Notes: generated by a model not told the origin, from the letters alone. DNA of 64,000 bases from Pseudonocardia humida (GCF_023898865.1 NZ_JAGSOV010000067.1:1-64000), one strand, 5' to 3'. Positions 35,091 to 45,858 are shown, numbered from the stretch's first letter. Program-made: numbers and translations.

Positions 35091-35340
35091 GGGGCAGTCC
35101 TTCCGCTGGGCCCGGGGGTCCGGGCTCGTCGACGGCTGCGACGCGCCGCGGTGGCGGGGGAACGCCACCCGGGGTGCGGCGGGTCGTGGCCGAGGCGGTC
35201 ACGCGTCGTGGCGAGGCGCGGACGGCGTCACCGCCGGCCTCTCAGTAGGTGTCACGCACGCCTGCGCCCGGAGGTTCACCCCGACCGGGTCGGTCGGGCC
35301 CGGCCGAGGGGAGCCGATCCGCAGGTGACGGGCGGATCCG

Positions 35341-37245
35341 GTGAACCGGCTCGACGCAACCGAGATGCTGGCCCGCTACCGGCGCCTGCGCGACGAGCAG
35401 GGCTTCGGCTGGGGCGAGCCCGCGATCCCGGACATGTTCGGCTGGGCCCGGTTCTCCCGGCTCGGGCCGGTGTTCGACGAGGTCGCGGCCTCCGGCGACT
35501 GGGCCGGTGCCGTGCGCGCCGCCGTCGGCGACGAGGTGCCGCCCGGGCTGGTGCTGGTGGCGGTGGCCGCCGACGGGGCGCTCGACGTCCGCACCGGGGC
35601 GCCCCGCCCGGCGGTGGCCGGGTCGCCCGTCCAGGTCGACGTGGTCCTCGACTCGACCGCCGATCCGAGCGCGGGCCCGGAGCTGGTGGTCCGGGTCGGC
35701 GCCGGCGGTCGGGTCGCGGGCGTCCCGATCGCCGCCGGCGGCGCCGGGCTGCGCACGCTGGACGTGGACGGCGCGGCCCCGGTGATCACCATCGGCTGCG
35801 CCGGGCACCACCGCGCGATCGCCGACGCCGTCGAGGCGGTGCCGGCGGCCGCGCTGCGGCTGACGAGCGAGCACGGCGCGCGCTGGTCGGTGACCGACGC
35901 GACCGGCGGGGCCTGGTTCGCCCCCGGCGCGCCGCGCAAGTGGGACGCCGCCGACCGCCCGTTCTTCCACACCGACCCGGGCACCACCGAGCTGGCCGTG
36001 CGCGCCGGGCCGCTGCGGGTGGTCGCCGCGCGGGGCCTGGAGTTCGAGCGGCTGGAGCTGGTCGTCGAGCCGGGCCCCGATGAGCGGGTGGACGTCGACT
36101 ACCGGCCCCCGCGCCGGTTCGACCCGGCCGCCGCCGGCTGGTGCGGCGCCGACCTGCACGTGCACCTCAACTACAGCGGCGACCAGGTGCTGCACCCGCG
36201 CGACGCGGCCCGCATGCAGCGCGGCGAGGGCCTGCACCTGATGCAGCTCACCGCGGGCAACTTCACCGGCCCGAGCCGCGCCACACCGGGCACGAGGGCA
36301 CCGACCACCCGTGGGACTGGCCGCCCACAGCGAGGCCTGCCGGTCGATTCGCGACCTCGGCGCGACCACCACCTACGCGCACCCTGCCTTCTCCCCGCTG
36401 GCGGACCCGGCCGACCTGGTGGCGCCGGTGCGGTCGGTGGAGGCGCGCGAGCTGGTCGCCGACGCCGCGCTGGGCCTGGTGGACGCCGTGGAGCTGGTGT
36501 CCTGCTTCGACGACCGCGGCGCCCTGGTGCTGTACCACCACCTGCTCTCGTGCGGGCTGCGGTTGGCCGCGACCGCGGGCACCGACACGTTCCTGTCCTT
36601 CGCGCACGGTCCCGCCCCGGCGTCCGACCCACCGGCTGGGGTCGCGTGTACGCGCAGCTGGAGGGGGCGCCGCTCTCGGTCGAGGCGTTCACCGACGCGA
36701 TCCGGGCCGGCCGGACGGTCGTCACCAACGGCCCGTGGCTCGAGGTCGACGTCGACGGCAGCGGCCCGGGCGCCGTGCTCGGCGCCGCGCCGGGCGACCG
36801 GCTCGCGGTCCGGGCCCGGGTGCGCGGGTCCGGCGTCGACCGGCTCGTCCTCCACGGGCCCGGCGGGGAGCTGGCCGCGTCCGGGACCGACGCCCTGGAG
36901 CACGTGGTGACCGTCGGTGGGGAAGGGCTCTGGCTCGCGGCGGCCGCGCACGGCGGCGAGGGCGACCCGCACACGGTCGGTGCGCCGGTGTTCGCGCACA
37001 CGTCGCCGGTCTACGTCGACGTCGGCGGGCGCCGCCCGGCGCGGGCGGAGTCGGCCCGGTGGTGCCTGGCGGTGCTCGACGGCCTGCGGGGCCTGGTCGA
37101 GGAGCACGGCCGGTTCGACCCCGGGCGCCGCGCCGAGCAGCTCGGCGACCTGCTCGACGTGCTCGACCGCGCCCGGGCGTTCTACCTGGGCGCGGAGGCG
37201 ACGGCCGAGGGCCCGCGGAGCGGGTCGGGCCACGACGGCGGGTGA
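35341..37245 (+). pseudogene. Decayed PHP/CehA-McbA-type metallo-hydrolase
   Basis: The gene opens at GTG 35341 and reads well through a beta-rich N-domain and the metal motif C-G-A-D-L-H-V-H-L-N-Y-S-G-D to L-T-A-G-N-F-T-G-P. Sense then jumps to a second frame at about 36275 (H-T-G-H-E-G-T-D-H-P-W-D-W-P-P), to a third at about 36320 (H-S-E-A-C-R-S-I-R-D-L-G through T-A-G-T-D-T-F-L-S-F) and back to the first at about 36635 (G-W-G-R-V-Y-A-Q-L-E-G). The family usually has extra residues between N-F-T-G-P and G-H-E-G, so a deletion is likely too (from memory of the family). Several lesions in 400 bp argue for decay over a single read error. Confidence 0.8.
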
Positions 37246-37344
37246 CCGGTCCCTCGCCGCGACGCTCGGTCGGAGCGAGCGGACCCTGGACCGGGGACGC
37301 CTGCCGGGGTTAGCGTCACCTCAGCACAGGCGAGGGAGGCCTTG

Positions 37345-37779
37345 GTGGCGCTTCGGTTGGCGGTCGGCGAGGTGACGGTCCTGCTCGGCCCGGCCCCGGC
37401 GCGCCGCGATGTGATGGCCCGGCTCGACGACGGCACCGGGCGGGCGTCCGAGGGCGGCGGCGCGGTGCGCGTCGTGCGTCTCGCGGCCCACCGCAGGACG
37501 GAGCTGGAACGGCGGATCGCGGCGGTGCGCGCCGCCTGCTCGGCGGGCGCGTCGATCGTGCTGGTCGACCGGCTGACCGACGGCCTCGACGCCGACGGCC
37601 GCCGCGCGGTGCTCGTCGAGCTGCGGAGGATGGCCGGGGGTGGCGCCGCCGTGCTGGTGGACGACGCCGACCCCGTCGCCGCGCTCGCCGTGGCCGACGG
37701 TGCGGTGCGCACCGACGCCGACGGCGGGCTGGCTCCCGTTCCCGGCCTCGACGGGAGTCTGGACTACCTGGCCTCGTAG
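37345..37779 (+). CDS. ABC-ATPase-like protein without a P-loop
   Basis: The 144-residue protein resembles the end of an ABC ATPase: S-I-V-L-V-D-R-L-T-D-G-L-D-A-D-G-R-R-A-V (Walker B/D-loop region, with R where the catalytic Glu should be) and A-V-L-V-D-D-A-D-P-V-A-A-L-A-V-A-D-G-A-V (H-loop with D for H). The start V-A-L-R-L-A-V-G-E-V-T-V-L-L-G-P-A-P-A-R-R-D resembles a P-loop strand, but G-P-x-G-S-G-K-S is absent. It can hardly hydrolyse ATP. GTG 37345 has GAGGGAGG upstream. Its end overlaps the convergent DUF1540 gene by 16 bp. Confidence 0.65.
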   Translation: MALRLAVGEVTVLLGPAPARRDVMARLDDGTGRASEGGGAVRVVRLAAHRRTELERRIAAVRAACSAGASIVLVDRLTDGLDADGRRAVLVELRRMAGGGAAVLVDDADPVAALAVADGAVRTDADGGLAPVPGLDGSLDYLAS

Positions 37780-38054
37780 GTGAGGCAGTCGGCCACGTCG
37801 GTGCCCGCGCCCACCTGCACGGAGGCGGCCGTGCACTCCAGCTTGTCGTTGAAGCGGCACTCGGCGCGGTGGCAGGCGCCGACGAGGCCGTTGCGGTCGC
37901 CGCCGCCGCGGAACGAGATCTCCACGAAGGTGCCGCAGTGCGCGTGGTCACCGGCGATCGTGATGGCGCCGGCGTGGCAGCTGGAGCTCTCGTTGTAGGA
38001 ACAGCTGCTCACCGAGCAGCTCTGAACCTGGGTCATCTCCTGGGTCGAGGTCAT
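37764..38054 (-). CDS. Cys-rich DUF1540 protein (two repeats)
   Basis: The 96-residue protein has two DUF1540-type cysteine modules: C-S-V-S-S-C-S-Y-N-E-S-S-S-C followed by C-G-T-F, and a second with C-H-R-A-E-C-R-F-N-D-K-L-E-C ending in D-C-L-T-Y. Each module has four cysteines and probably binds a metal ion. Function unknown. The ATG at 38054 is preceded by a 6-bp inverted repeat further upstream. The 3' end overlaps the P-loop-less ATPase gene. Confidence 0.8.
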   Translation of the reverse strand: MTSTQEMTQVQSCSVSSCSYNESSSCHAGAITIAGDHAHCGTFVEISFRGGGDRNGLVGACHRAECRFNDKLECTAASVQVGAGTDVADCLTYEAR

Positions 38055-38089
38055 GCCGCGGAGCATGGCGCTTCCGCAGGCCTCCTGCC

Positions 38090-38108
38090 AGGCAATACAG
38101 GCTTGCCT
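38090..38108. promoter_or_regulatory. Inverted repeat upstream of the DUF1540 gene
   Basis: AGGCAA and TTGCCT are separated by seven bases, 36 bp upstream of the ATG. On the minus strand AAGGCAAGCCT resembles one half of a DtxR/IdeR iron box, but the other half is poor. Metal-dependent control is possible only. Confidence 0.35.
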
Positions 38109-38251
38109 TGGCACCCGGTTAGGGTCGTCTACGCCGCCGGGACGACCTGGGCAGACACCCGGAGAAACGGACATACACCCCGAGCCCTGGTGGTGTGGAT
38201 CACCGCGAGGTTCGACCGTCCGGGTGACCTCGGGGAGGGGTCGCGTGCGGG

Positions 38252-39046
38252 TCAGCCGTCCCCGGTGGAGGCCACGGCCTCGTCGGCCTGGGGTGCGGGC
38301 TCGTCCTCCAGCGACGGGCGCGCCTGCAGGTCGACCGCGCGGAACAGCACGGCGTGCTCGACGCCCATCGCCCGACCGCTGCGGGCGGCGAACTCGGCGA
38401 GCATGTCGCGCGGCTCGGGGTGGCCGGACAGGCCGGCGAGGTACTCGGCGTGCGCCTCGAGCGCGGCGATCCCGCGCTCCAAGGGCGTCCCGGTCACGTC
38501 CACGCCGTGCGTGGGCGCCGGGTCACCGCTGATCAGCAGCCAGCGCGCCTGCCACGGTTCGAGGCCGTCGGCCAGCTGGTCGGTGAACACCCACCGGTTG
38601 GCCGCGTCGCGCACGGCGTCGAGCGTGGCGAGCCCGGCGACCCGGTGGTCGGCCTGGTTGAAACCCCAGGGCGTCTCCACCTCCCAGCCGCCGGTCACCA
38701 CGACGTCCGGGCGGAACCGCCGGATCGCCAGCGCGATGTCGCGGCGCAGGTCGAGCCCGTAGACCAGCACGCCGTCGCGGTGGTCCAGGAAGTCGACGCG
38801 ACTCACGCCGACGGCGGCCGAGGCCGCGATCTGCTCCCGCTCGCGCAGCGGTCCGGTGCGCTCGGGCGGGCTGGAGTCCATGCCGGCCTCGCCCCGGGTG
38901 AGCAGGAGGTAGGCGACCTCGACGCCGCGGTCGGTCCACGCGGCGACCGCCGCCGACGTGCCGTACTCGATGTCGTCCGGGTGCGCCACGACGCACAGCA
39001 CCCGGTCGAACTCGGCGGGCAGTGCGGGCAGGGGCTTCGGGGCCAT
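38252..39046 (-). CDS. PIG-L family LmbE-like deacetylase
   Basis: The 264-residue protein has the PIG-L metal motif A-H-P-D-D at about residues 21-25 with I-E-Y-G after it, the R-x-x-E-Q-x-x-A-A-x-x-x-G-V segment, L-D-H-R-D-G and the H-R-V-A-G-L histidine region. These zinc enzymes deacetylate N-acetylglucosaminyl conjugates, for example MshB and Mca in mycothiol metabolism. This is neither clearly MshB nor Mca, so the substrate is open. ATG 39046 begins shortly before the conserved part. Confidence 0.88.
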   Translation of the reverse strand: MAPKPLPALPAEFDRVLCVVAHPDDIEYGTSAAVAAWTDRGVEVAYLLLTRGEAGMDSSPPERTGPLREREQIAASAAVGVSRVDFLDHRDGVLVYGLDLRRDIALAIRRFRPDVVVTGGWEVETPWGFNQADHRVAGLATLDAVRDAANRWVFTDQLADGLEPWQARWLLISGDPAPTHGVDVTGTPLERGIAALEAHAEYLAGLSGHPEPRDMLAEFAARSGRAMGVEHAVLFRAVDLQARPSLEDEPAPQADEAVASTGDG

Positions 39047-39110
39047 GGCCGCAAGGTACTGCGGCGACCGCGACACGCCGAGACCCCGCCACCCATCGGA
39101 GCCATCGCGA

Positions 39111-39461
39111 TCAGGCGCGCGAGGAGTCCAGGTACTGCAGCAGGTCGTGCGCGGCCAGCTCGATCTCCTTGTGGCCCCACTCGGCCGCGCGGTAGTGGCA
39201 GGCGATGAGGCCCATCCGGTGCAGCCGGCGGAAGTCGCCGTAGACGAACCCGTAGCGCGCCTTGGTCTCCTCGTTCGCGCCCTCGGTGAGCCCGAGGTGC
39301 CAGGCGCCGTACTCCTGCCAGGAGTGCTTGTCCAGGTAGGCGGTGCCGTCGGCGGCGCTGGGCTGCACGTCGCCCCACTGGCTGCGCAGCACGTAGCGGC
39401 GAGCATCGATCAGCTCCCGGGCGTGCGCGACCGCGGCGTCGTTCACGAGGTACTTGGCCAC
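39111..39461 (-). CDS. Conserved hypothetical protein, 116 residues
   Basis: The protein has an N-terminal M-A-K-Y-L-V-N-D-A-A-V-A-H-A-R-x-L-I-D-A-R-R-Y-V and a second block G-A-W-H-L-G-L-T-E-G-A-N-E-E-T-K-A-R-Y-G-F-V-Y-G-D-F-R-R. Both recur in actinobacteria and other groups, but I do not know a function. It is soluble and single-domain. It lies 64 bp upstream of, and co-directional with, the PIG-L gene. Confidence 0.7.
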   Translation of the reverse strand: MAKYLVNDAAVAHARELIDARRYVLRSQWGDVQPSAADGTAYLDKHSWQEYGAWHLGLTEGANEETKARYGFVYGDFRRLHRMGLIACHYRAAEWGHKEIELAAHDLLQYLDSSRA

Positions 39462-39560
39462 GGATCCATCCTGTCCCGTCGGCTTCGTGCTCGCCGGTTC
39501 AGGAAAGCCACGATGCTGCCCGCTGCGTTCGGGAACGTGGCTTTCCCGAACCGGGGCCGG

Positions 39561-40894
39561 CTAGCGCGACCGGCGGTCCTTGAGCCGCTGCAGCTTGCCC
39601 ACCGAGCGCTCCAGGGTCTCCGGGTCGACGACCTCGCAGCGCACCGAGACGCCGACCCGGTCCTTGACCGCGGTGACCAGCTCCGCGGCCGCGGCGGCCC
39701 GCCGGTCGCCGGGCGTCTCCGGGCGGGACTCGACGCGCACGGTAAGCGCGTCCATGCGGCCCTCGGTCGAGAGCTCCAGCTGGAAGTGCGGGGCCAGCCC
39801 GGCCGTGCGCAGGACGATCTCCTCGATCTGGGTCGGGAAGACGTTCACGCCGCGCAGGATGATCATGTCGTCGCTGCGGCCGGTGATCTTCTGCATCCGG
39901 CGCATGCCCGGGCGGGCGGTGCCGGGCAGCAGTCGGGTGAGGTCGCGCGTGCGGTAGCGGATGATCGGCAGGGCCTGCTTGGTGAGCGAGGTGAACAGCA
40001 GCTCGCCCTCCTCGCCGTCGGCGACCGGCGTGCCGTCGAGCGGATCGACGACCTCGGGCAGGAAGTGGTCCTCCCACACGTGCAGGCCGTCCTTGGCCTC
40101 CACGCACTCCTGGGCCACCCCGGGGCCCATGACCTCGGATATGCCGTAGATGTCCACGGCGTGCATGTCCATCCGGTCCTCGATCTCGCGGCGCATCTGC
40201 TCGGTCCACGGCTCGGCGCCGAAGATCCCGACGCGCAGCGAGGTGGTCGCCGGGTCGATGCCCTGCTTCTCGAACTCGTCGATCACGGTGAGCATGTAGG
40301 ACGGGGTGACCATGATGATCTCGGGCCGGAAGTCGGTGATCAGCTGGACCTGGCGCGGGGTCATCCCGCCGGAGACCGGGATCGCCGTGGCGCCGAGCTT
40401 CTCGATGCCGTAGTGCGCGCCGAGGCCGCCGGTGAACAGGCCGTAGCCGTAGGCGTTGTGCACCTTGTGGCCGGGGCGCCCGCCCGCGGCCCGGATGGAG
40501 CGCGCCATCACCGTGGCCCAGTTGTCGATGTCCTGCGCGGTGTAGCCGACGACCGTGGGCTTGCCGGTCGTGCCCGACGAGGCGTGCACGCGCCGCACCT
40601 GCTCCTGGGGCACCGCGAACATCCCGAACGGGTAGTTGTCGCGCAGGTCGGCCTTGCTGGTGGTGGGGAACTTCGCGAGGTCGGCGAGGTCGCGGCAGTC
40701 GTCGGGGTGCACGCCGGCGGCGTCGAAGGCGCGTCGGTAGTGCGGGACGTTGTCGTAGGCGTGGCGCAGCGACCACCGCAGCCGCTCGAGCTGCAGGGCG
40801 CGCAGCTCGTCGACGGACATGCGCTCGGCCGGGTCGAGCAGGTCGGCGGGCGGTGGGTCGCCGAGGCGGCGGGCGGTCGCGGTGGTCTGCTCGG

Positions 40895-40898
<4 letters not shown>
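39561..40898 (-). CDS. paaK: Phenylacetate-CoA ligase PaaK
   Basis: PaaK activates phenylacetate to phenylacetyl-CoA. The 445-residue protein has the AMP-binding motif H-A-S-S-G-T-T-G-K-P-T, the Y-G-x-S-E region (D-I-Y-G-I-S-E-V-M-G-P-G-V), the R-Y-R-T-R-D-L motif and the C-terminal S-D-D-M-I-I-L-R-G-V-N-V-F-P. Length is right for PaaK. GTG 40898 overlaps the paaZ TGA (GTGA) and has AGGAGG ahead. It shares the paaZ promoter. Confidence 0.96.
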
Positions 40899-42931
<2,033 letters not shown>

Positions 42932-42956
42932 CGGTGACGCCTCCGGTTCCGAACCG

Positions 42957-42970
42957 ACCGTTCGTTCGGT
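42957..42970. promoter_or_regulatory. PaaR-type operator in front of paaZ-paaK
   Basis: ACCGTTCGTTCGGT fits the palindromic pattern ACCGNNCGNNCGGT. It is 26 bp upstream of the paaZ ATG and five bases downstream of a -10 (TAGCCT on the minus strand, 42976-42981), so bound repressor would cover the transcription start. Confidence 0.65.
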
Positions 42971-43091
42971 TGGCGAGGCTAGCACCCGCCGGGCCGGGGA
43001 GACAGGGGTTCGTCGACGATCATCGGCAGCGGTGGGGGCGGCGGCCGGCCACGCTACCGGCCGCCGCTCTCACGACGGGGTGCGCCGGCCG

Positions 43092-43196
43092 CTAATCCTC
43101 GGCCTTCTTGGCCTTCTTCACGGCCTTCTCGGCGCGCTTCTCCTTGAGGGTCTTGGTCTTCTTGCTGGCGGACTGGCGGGGCGACTTGTCGGACAT
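43092..43196 (-). CDS. Small lysine-rich protein, 34 residues
   Basis: The minus-strand frame M-S-D-K-S-P-R-Q-S-A-S-K-K ends K-K-A-K-K-A-E-D-stop. It is extremely basic and consists of Lys/Ala helix-formers. GGAAG lies five bases before ATG 43196. Very similar M-S-D-K-S-P-R-Q small proteins are familiar from other actinobacteria; their role is unknown, perhaps nucleic-acid binding. Confidence 0.7.
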   Translation of the reverse strand: MSDKSPRQSASKKTKTLKEKRAEKAVKKAKKAED

Positions 43197-43477
43197 GGCA
43201 CTTCCCATCGGGCGCGGCCGCGGCCGCAGCCTTCGTCACGTGGATCGGGCCCGCGTGGCGCTGGAGCCCGCCGAACCGTGCACCCCGACGCCGACCGGCT
43301 CGCGGTGGCGTGTCCTGTCCGGGCTGGTGCCGGGGACGAGGTGGGCACTGCGCCCAGCTGCGAGAAGCTCCCGGCACCGGGACCCTACGCGCCGCGGCGG
43401 CCGGCGTCGATGGGCCGGACGCGCGTGCCGCCGATCGGCGGTCGCGCTCCGACGATGATCGATGACAGGGTGCGGCC
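43197..43477. other. Gene-free stretch
   Basis: The 281 bp between the small basic gene and the next gene show no reading frame or repeat I can support. Promoters for the two divergent neighbours should be here. Confidence 0.4.
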
Positions 43478-43837
43478 GTGCGGGAGGAGGACGGCAGCGG
43501 GCCCCGGCGGCGGAGGCCTGCCGTCCGCTCCGTGGTCACCCTGGTCCTGCTCATGCCCGCGCTGGTCGCGGGGCCTCGGCGCTCCACCCTGACCTGGGAC
43601 GAGGTGCGCAGCTTCTTCCCCATCTCGGCGGGCATCGCGATCGCCTCCGGGGCCACCGGCATCGGCCGGGGGAACCCGCCCGTGCTGGGGCTCGGCGGGC
43701 TGCTGGCCGCGGTTCCGGTGCTCGTGGCCGCAGGCGCCCACCGCCGGAAGCGGTGGTTCCCGGTCGCTACCGGGCGCGACGACGACCACGACCGGCCGGA
43801 CGGCCGCGGTGCGGGGACGGGTGACGGCCGTGGATGA
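43478..43837 (+). CDS. Hypothetical membrane protein, 119 residues
   Basis: It has two predicted transmembrane helices (about 17-33 and 68-86) with a basic N-terminus and a polar Asp/Arg/Gly-rich tail. Unrecognised. The start is uncertain: GTG 43478 lies just before a purine-rich GGGAGGAGG that could be the ribosome site of a later start. Its stop overlaps the likely start of the next gene, suggesting a coupled pair of small membrane proteins. Confidence 0.45.
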   Translation: MREEDGSGPRRRRPAVRSVVTLVLLMPALVAGPRRSTLTWDEVRSFFPISAGIAIASGATGIGRGNPPVLGLGGLLAAVPVLVAAGAHRRKRWFPVATGRDDDHDRPDGRGAGTGDGRG

Positions 43838-44297
43838 CGACGGCGTCCGGCCCCCGCCCGACTGGTGGATCGTCACCGTCCTGGTCGTCTACGCGCTGAT
43901 GGTCGTGGGGGTCACCGTCATGCGGGGCACCCTCGAGCCGGGCTGGCCCGGCACGTCCCCCATCCTGGCGATCTCCGTCGCCCTGCTCGCCGTCCTCGTC
44001 GTCGCCCACCACCGGGTCACGGGCCTGCCCTGGCGGGACCCCCTCGGCCGGCGGGCCGGCCGGAACGTCCGCTTCGAACCGCTCGACTTCGCCGTCACCG
44101 CGTGCGCCTCCGGTGGGCTCATCGCGGGGGGGAGCATCGTCGGCATCGGCGCCCGGGGGGACGTGCCCGCGCTCGTGCTCGGGGCGCTCGTCTGCGCGGC
44201 GCCGTTCCTCGTCCTGGCCTCGGTGCGGCGGTGGGGACGGGCCGGGCGCGCCGCGCGCCGCCGCAGCGACGGCCGGGGGGAGCGGAGGCCCGGCTGA
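43830..44297 (+). CDS. Hypothetical membrane protein, about 155 residues
   Basis: The protein has four hydrophobic segments: V-T-V-L-V-V-Y-A-L-M-V-V-G-V-T-V, A-I-S-V-A-L-L-A-V-L-V-V-A, one around A-S-G-G-L-I-A-G-G-S-I-V-G-I and L-V-L-G-A-L-V-C-A-A-P-F-L-V-L. Function unknown. GTG 43830 overlaps the preceding stop; GTG 43821 or 43809 are alternatives. It ends 48 bp before the paaG-like gene, upstream of that gene's operator, and is not part of its unit. Confidence 0.45.
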   Translation: MDDDGVRPPPDWWIVTVLVVYALMVVGVTVMRGTLEPGWPGTSPILAISVALLAVLVVAHHRVTGLPWRDPLGRRAGRNVRFEPLDFAVTACASGGLIAGGSIVGIGARGDVPALVLGALVCAAPFLVLASVRRWGRAGRAARRRSDGRGERRPG

Positions 44298-44307
44298 GGC
44301 CGTCGAG

Positions 44308-44327
44308 TCGACCGATCGTTCGGTCGA
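44308..44327. promoter_or_regulatory. PaaR-type operator in front of the paaG-like gene
   Basis: TCGACCGA and TCGGTCGA are perfect inverted halves around TCGT, containing ACCGATCGTTCGGT, the same ACCGNNCGNNCGGT pattern as at paaZ. It lies five bases upstream of the -10. Confidence 0.7.
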
Positions 44328-44332
44328 TGGCC

Positions 44333-44338
44333 TACGAT
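44333..44338 (+). promoter_or_regulatory. -10 element TACGAT, leaderless start of the paaG-like gene
   Basis: TACGAT ends seven bases before GTG 44346, which makes the GTG rather than ATG 44337 (inside the -10) the likely start. Confidence 0.5.
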
Positions 44339-44345
44339 GCCGGGC

Positions 44346-45158
44346 GTGAGCGAAGCCGATCCCGGTCCCGCGGTCCTGGTCGAGCGCGACGCGGAGGACC
44401 CGGCGGTCGCCGTCCTGACGCTCAACCGCCCGGCCCGCTACAACGCCCTGACCCTGGAGCTGAAGACCGCGCTGGTCGAGGCGGTCCGCGAGCTCGGCGC
44501 GGCCACGGGCGTGCGGGCGCTGGTGCTGACCGGGGCGGGCAAGGCGTTCTGCGTCGGGCAGGACCTCGGCGAGCACGCCGCGGCGCTGCGCGCCGACGCG
44601 GGCAGCTCGTTCGACACCGTCACCGAGCACTACAACCCGGTCGTGCTCGGGCTGGTCGACCTGCCGTTCCCGGTCGTCGCGGCGATCAACGGGCCGTGCG
44701 TGGGCGCCGGGCTCGGCTTCGCGCTGGCCTGCGACCTGCGGGTGGCCGCGGCCGGGCTGAAGTTCTCCACCGCGTTCACCGGCATCGGGCTCACCGCCGA
44801 CTCCGGGCTCTCGGCCAGCCTCGCGCACGCCGTGGGCACCGCCCGGGCCACCGAGCTGCTGCTGCTCAACGAGCCGTTCACCGCCGAGCAGGCCCGCGAC
44901 TGGGGCCTCGTGCGCGAGGTCGTGGCACCCGCGGAGGTGCTGCCGACCGCGCTGGCCCTGGCCCGGCGGCTGGCGACCGGGCCGACGAAGGCGTACGCCG
45001 AGGTCAAGCGGGCGGTGCGGTTCGGCGCGGTGCACGAGCTGCCCGACGTGCTGGCCGCCGAGGCCGCGGCCCAGGCCCGGCTGTCCACGACCAAGGACCA
45101 CGCGGGCGCGGTCGAGGACTTCCTGGCCAAGCGCCGCCCCGGGTTCACCGGCGAGTGA
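44346..45158 (+). CDS. paaG: Enoyl-CoA hydratase/isomerase, PaaG-like
   Basis: The 270-residue crotonase-fold protein has the oxyanion-hole motif N-G-P-C-V-G-A-G-L-G and A-C-D-L-R-V-A-A. In I-G-L-T-A-D-S-G-L-S an Asp stands where typical hydratases have Glu, as in PaaG, which isomerises the epoxide of phenylacetyl-CoA to oxepin-CoA. Symbol from this residue and from the context: a matching operator lies upstream and the regulator gene and paaA follow. A different crotonase of the same pathway (PaaF) is the alternative. Confidence 0.75.
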   Translation: MSEADPGPAVLVERDAEDPAVAVLTLNRPARYNALTLELKTALVEAVRELGAATGVRALVLTGAGKAFCVGQDLGEHAAALRADAGSSFDTVTEHYNPVVLGLVDLPFPVVAAINGPCVGAGLGFALACDLRVAAAGLKFSTAFTGIGLTADSGLSASLAHAVGTARATELLLLNEPFTAEQARDWGLVREVVAPAEVLPTALALARRLATGPTKAYAEVKRAVRFGAVHELPDVLAAEAAAQARLSTTKDHAGAVEDFLAKRRPGFTGE

Positions 45159-45177
45159 GCGCAGCGGGAGGAGGACG

Positions 45178-45780
45178 GTGACCACCGACACCACCGGTCG
45201 GCGGGCCCGGCGCCCGGCGCAGGGGCCCGGGTCGCTGCTGGAGGTCGCGGTCGGGGAGTTCATCACCCGCGGCTACGACGCGACCTCGATGGAGGACCTC
45301 TCGCGCGCCGCCGGGATCACCAAGTCGTCGTTCTACCACCACTTCTCCGGCAAGGAGGCGCTGCTGCGGGCGGCGCTGGAGCGGGCCATCGACGGGCTGT
45401 TCGCCATCCTCGACGAGCCCGCCGCGGCCGGCGGCACCCCGGTTGAGCGGCTACGCCACATCGTCCGCGGGCAGGTCGCGGTGCTCTGCGCGGAGCTGCC
45501 GTACGTGACGCTGCTGCTGCGGGTGCGCGGCAACACCGACACCGAGCGGTGGGCTCTGGAGCAGCGGCGGGCCTTCGACGGCCGGGTCGCGGCGATCGTG
45601 CGGGAGGCCGTGGAGCAGGGCCAGCTGCGCGCCGACGTCGACCCGGCGCTGGCCGCCCGGCTGCTGTCCGGGCTGGTCAACTCGGTGGCCGAGTGGTACC
45701 GGCCGGACCGTCCCGGGGCCGCCGAGCTGCCCGCGGCGGTGGCCCGGGCGGCGTTCGAGGGCATCCTGCCGGTCGCCTGA
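45178..45780 (+). CDS. paaR: TetR-family repressor of the phenylacetate genes (PaaR-like)
   Basis: The 200-residue protein has the TetR helix-turn-helix (A-T-S-M-E-D-L-S-R-A-A-G-I-T-K-S-S-F-Y-H-H-F, residues about 35-57) and an all-helical ligand-binding domain. Corynebacterium PaaR is a TetR protein repressing paa genes and released by phenylacetyl-CoA; I infer the same job here from the three shared palindromes at 42957, 44308 and 45826. GTG 45178 has GGGAGGAGG upstream, 19 bp after the paaG-like stop. Confidence 0.8.
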   Translation: MTTDTTGRRARRPAQGPGSLLEVAVGEFITRGYDATSMEDLSRAAGITKSSFYHHFSGKEALLRAALERAIDGLFAILDEPAAAGGTPVERLRHIVRGQVAVLCAELPYVTLLLRVRGNTDTERWALEQRRAFDGRVAAIVREAVEQGQLRADVDPALAARLLSGLVNSVAEWYRPDRPGAAELPAAVARAAFEGILPVA

Positions 45781-45825
45781 CCCGCCGCCGGCCTTGCGCC
45801 GGCCGCGGACCTGCGTCACCATGGA

Positions 45826-45845
45826 AACCGAACGAACATTCGGTT
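45826..45845. promoter_or_regulatory. PaaR-type operator in front of paaA
   Basis: AACCGA and TCGGTT are perfect inverted halves around eight bases. It keeps the ACCGA/TCGGT arms of the other two sites but has wider spacing. It lies 13 bp upstream of the paaA GTG. Confidence 0.6.
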
Positions 45846-45858
45846 GAGGAGGCGCACG

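Noticed and set aside
38090..38108. A genuine IdeR/DtxR iron box
   Set aside because: Only one half resembles the consensus; kept as an unassigned inverted repeat.
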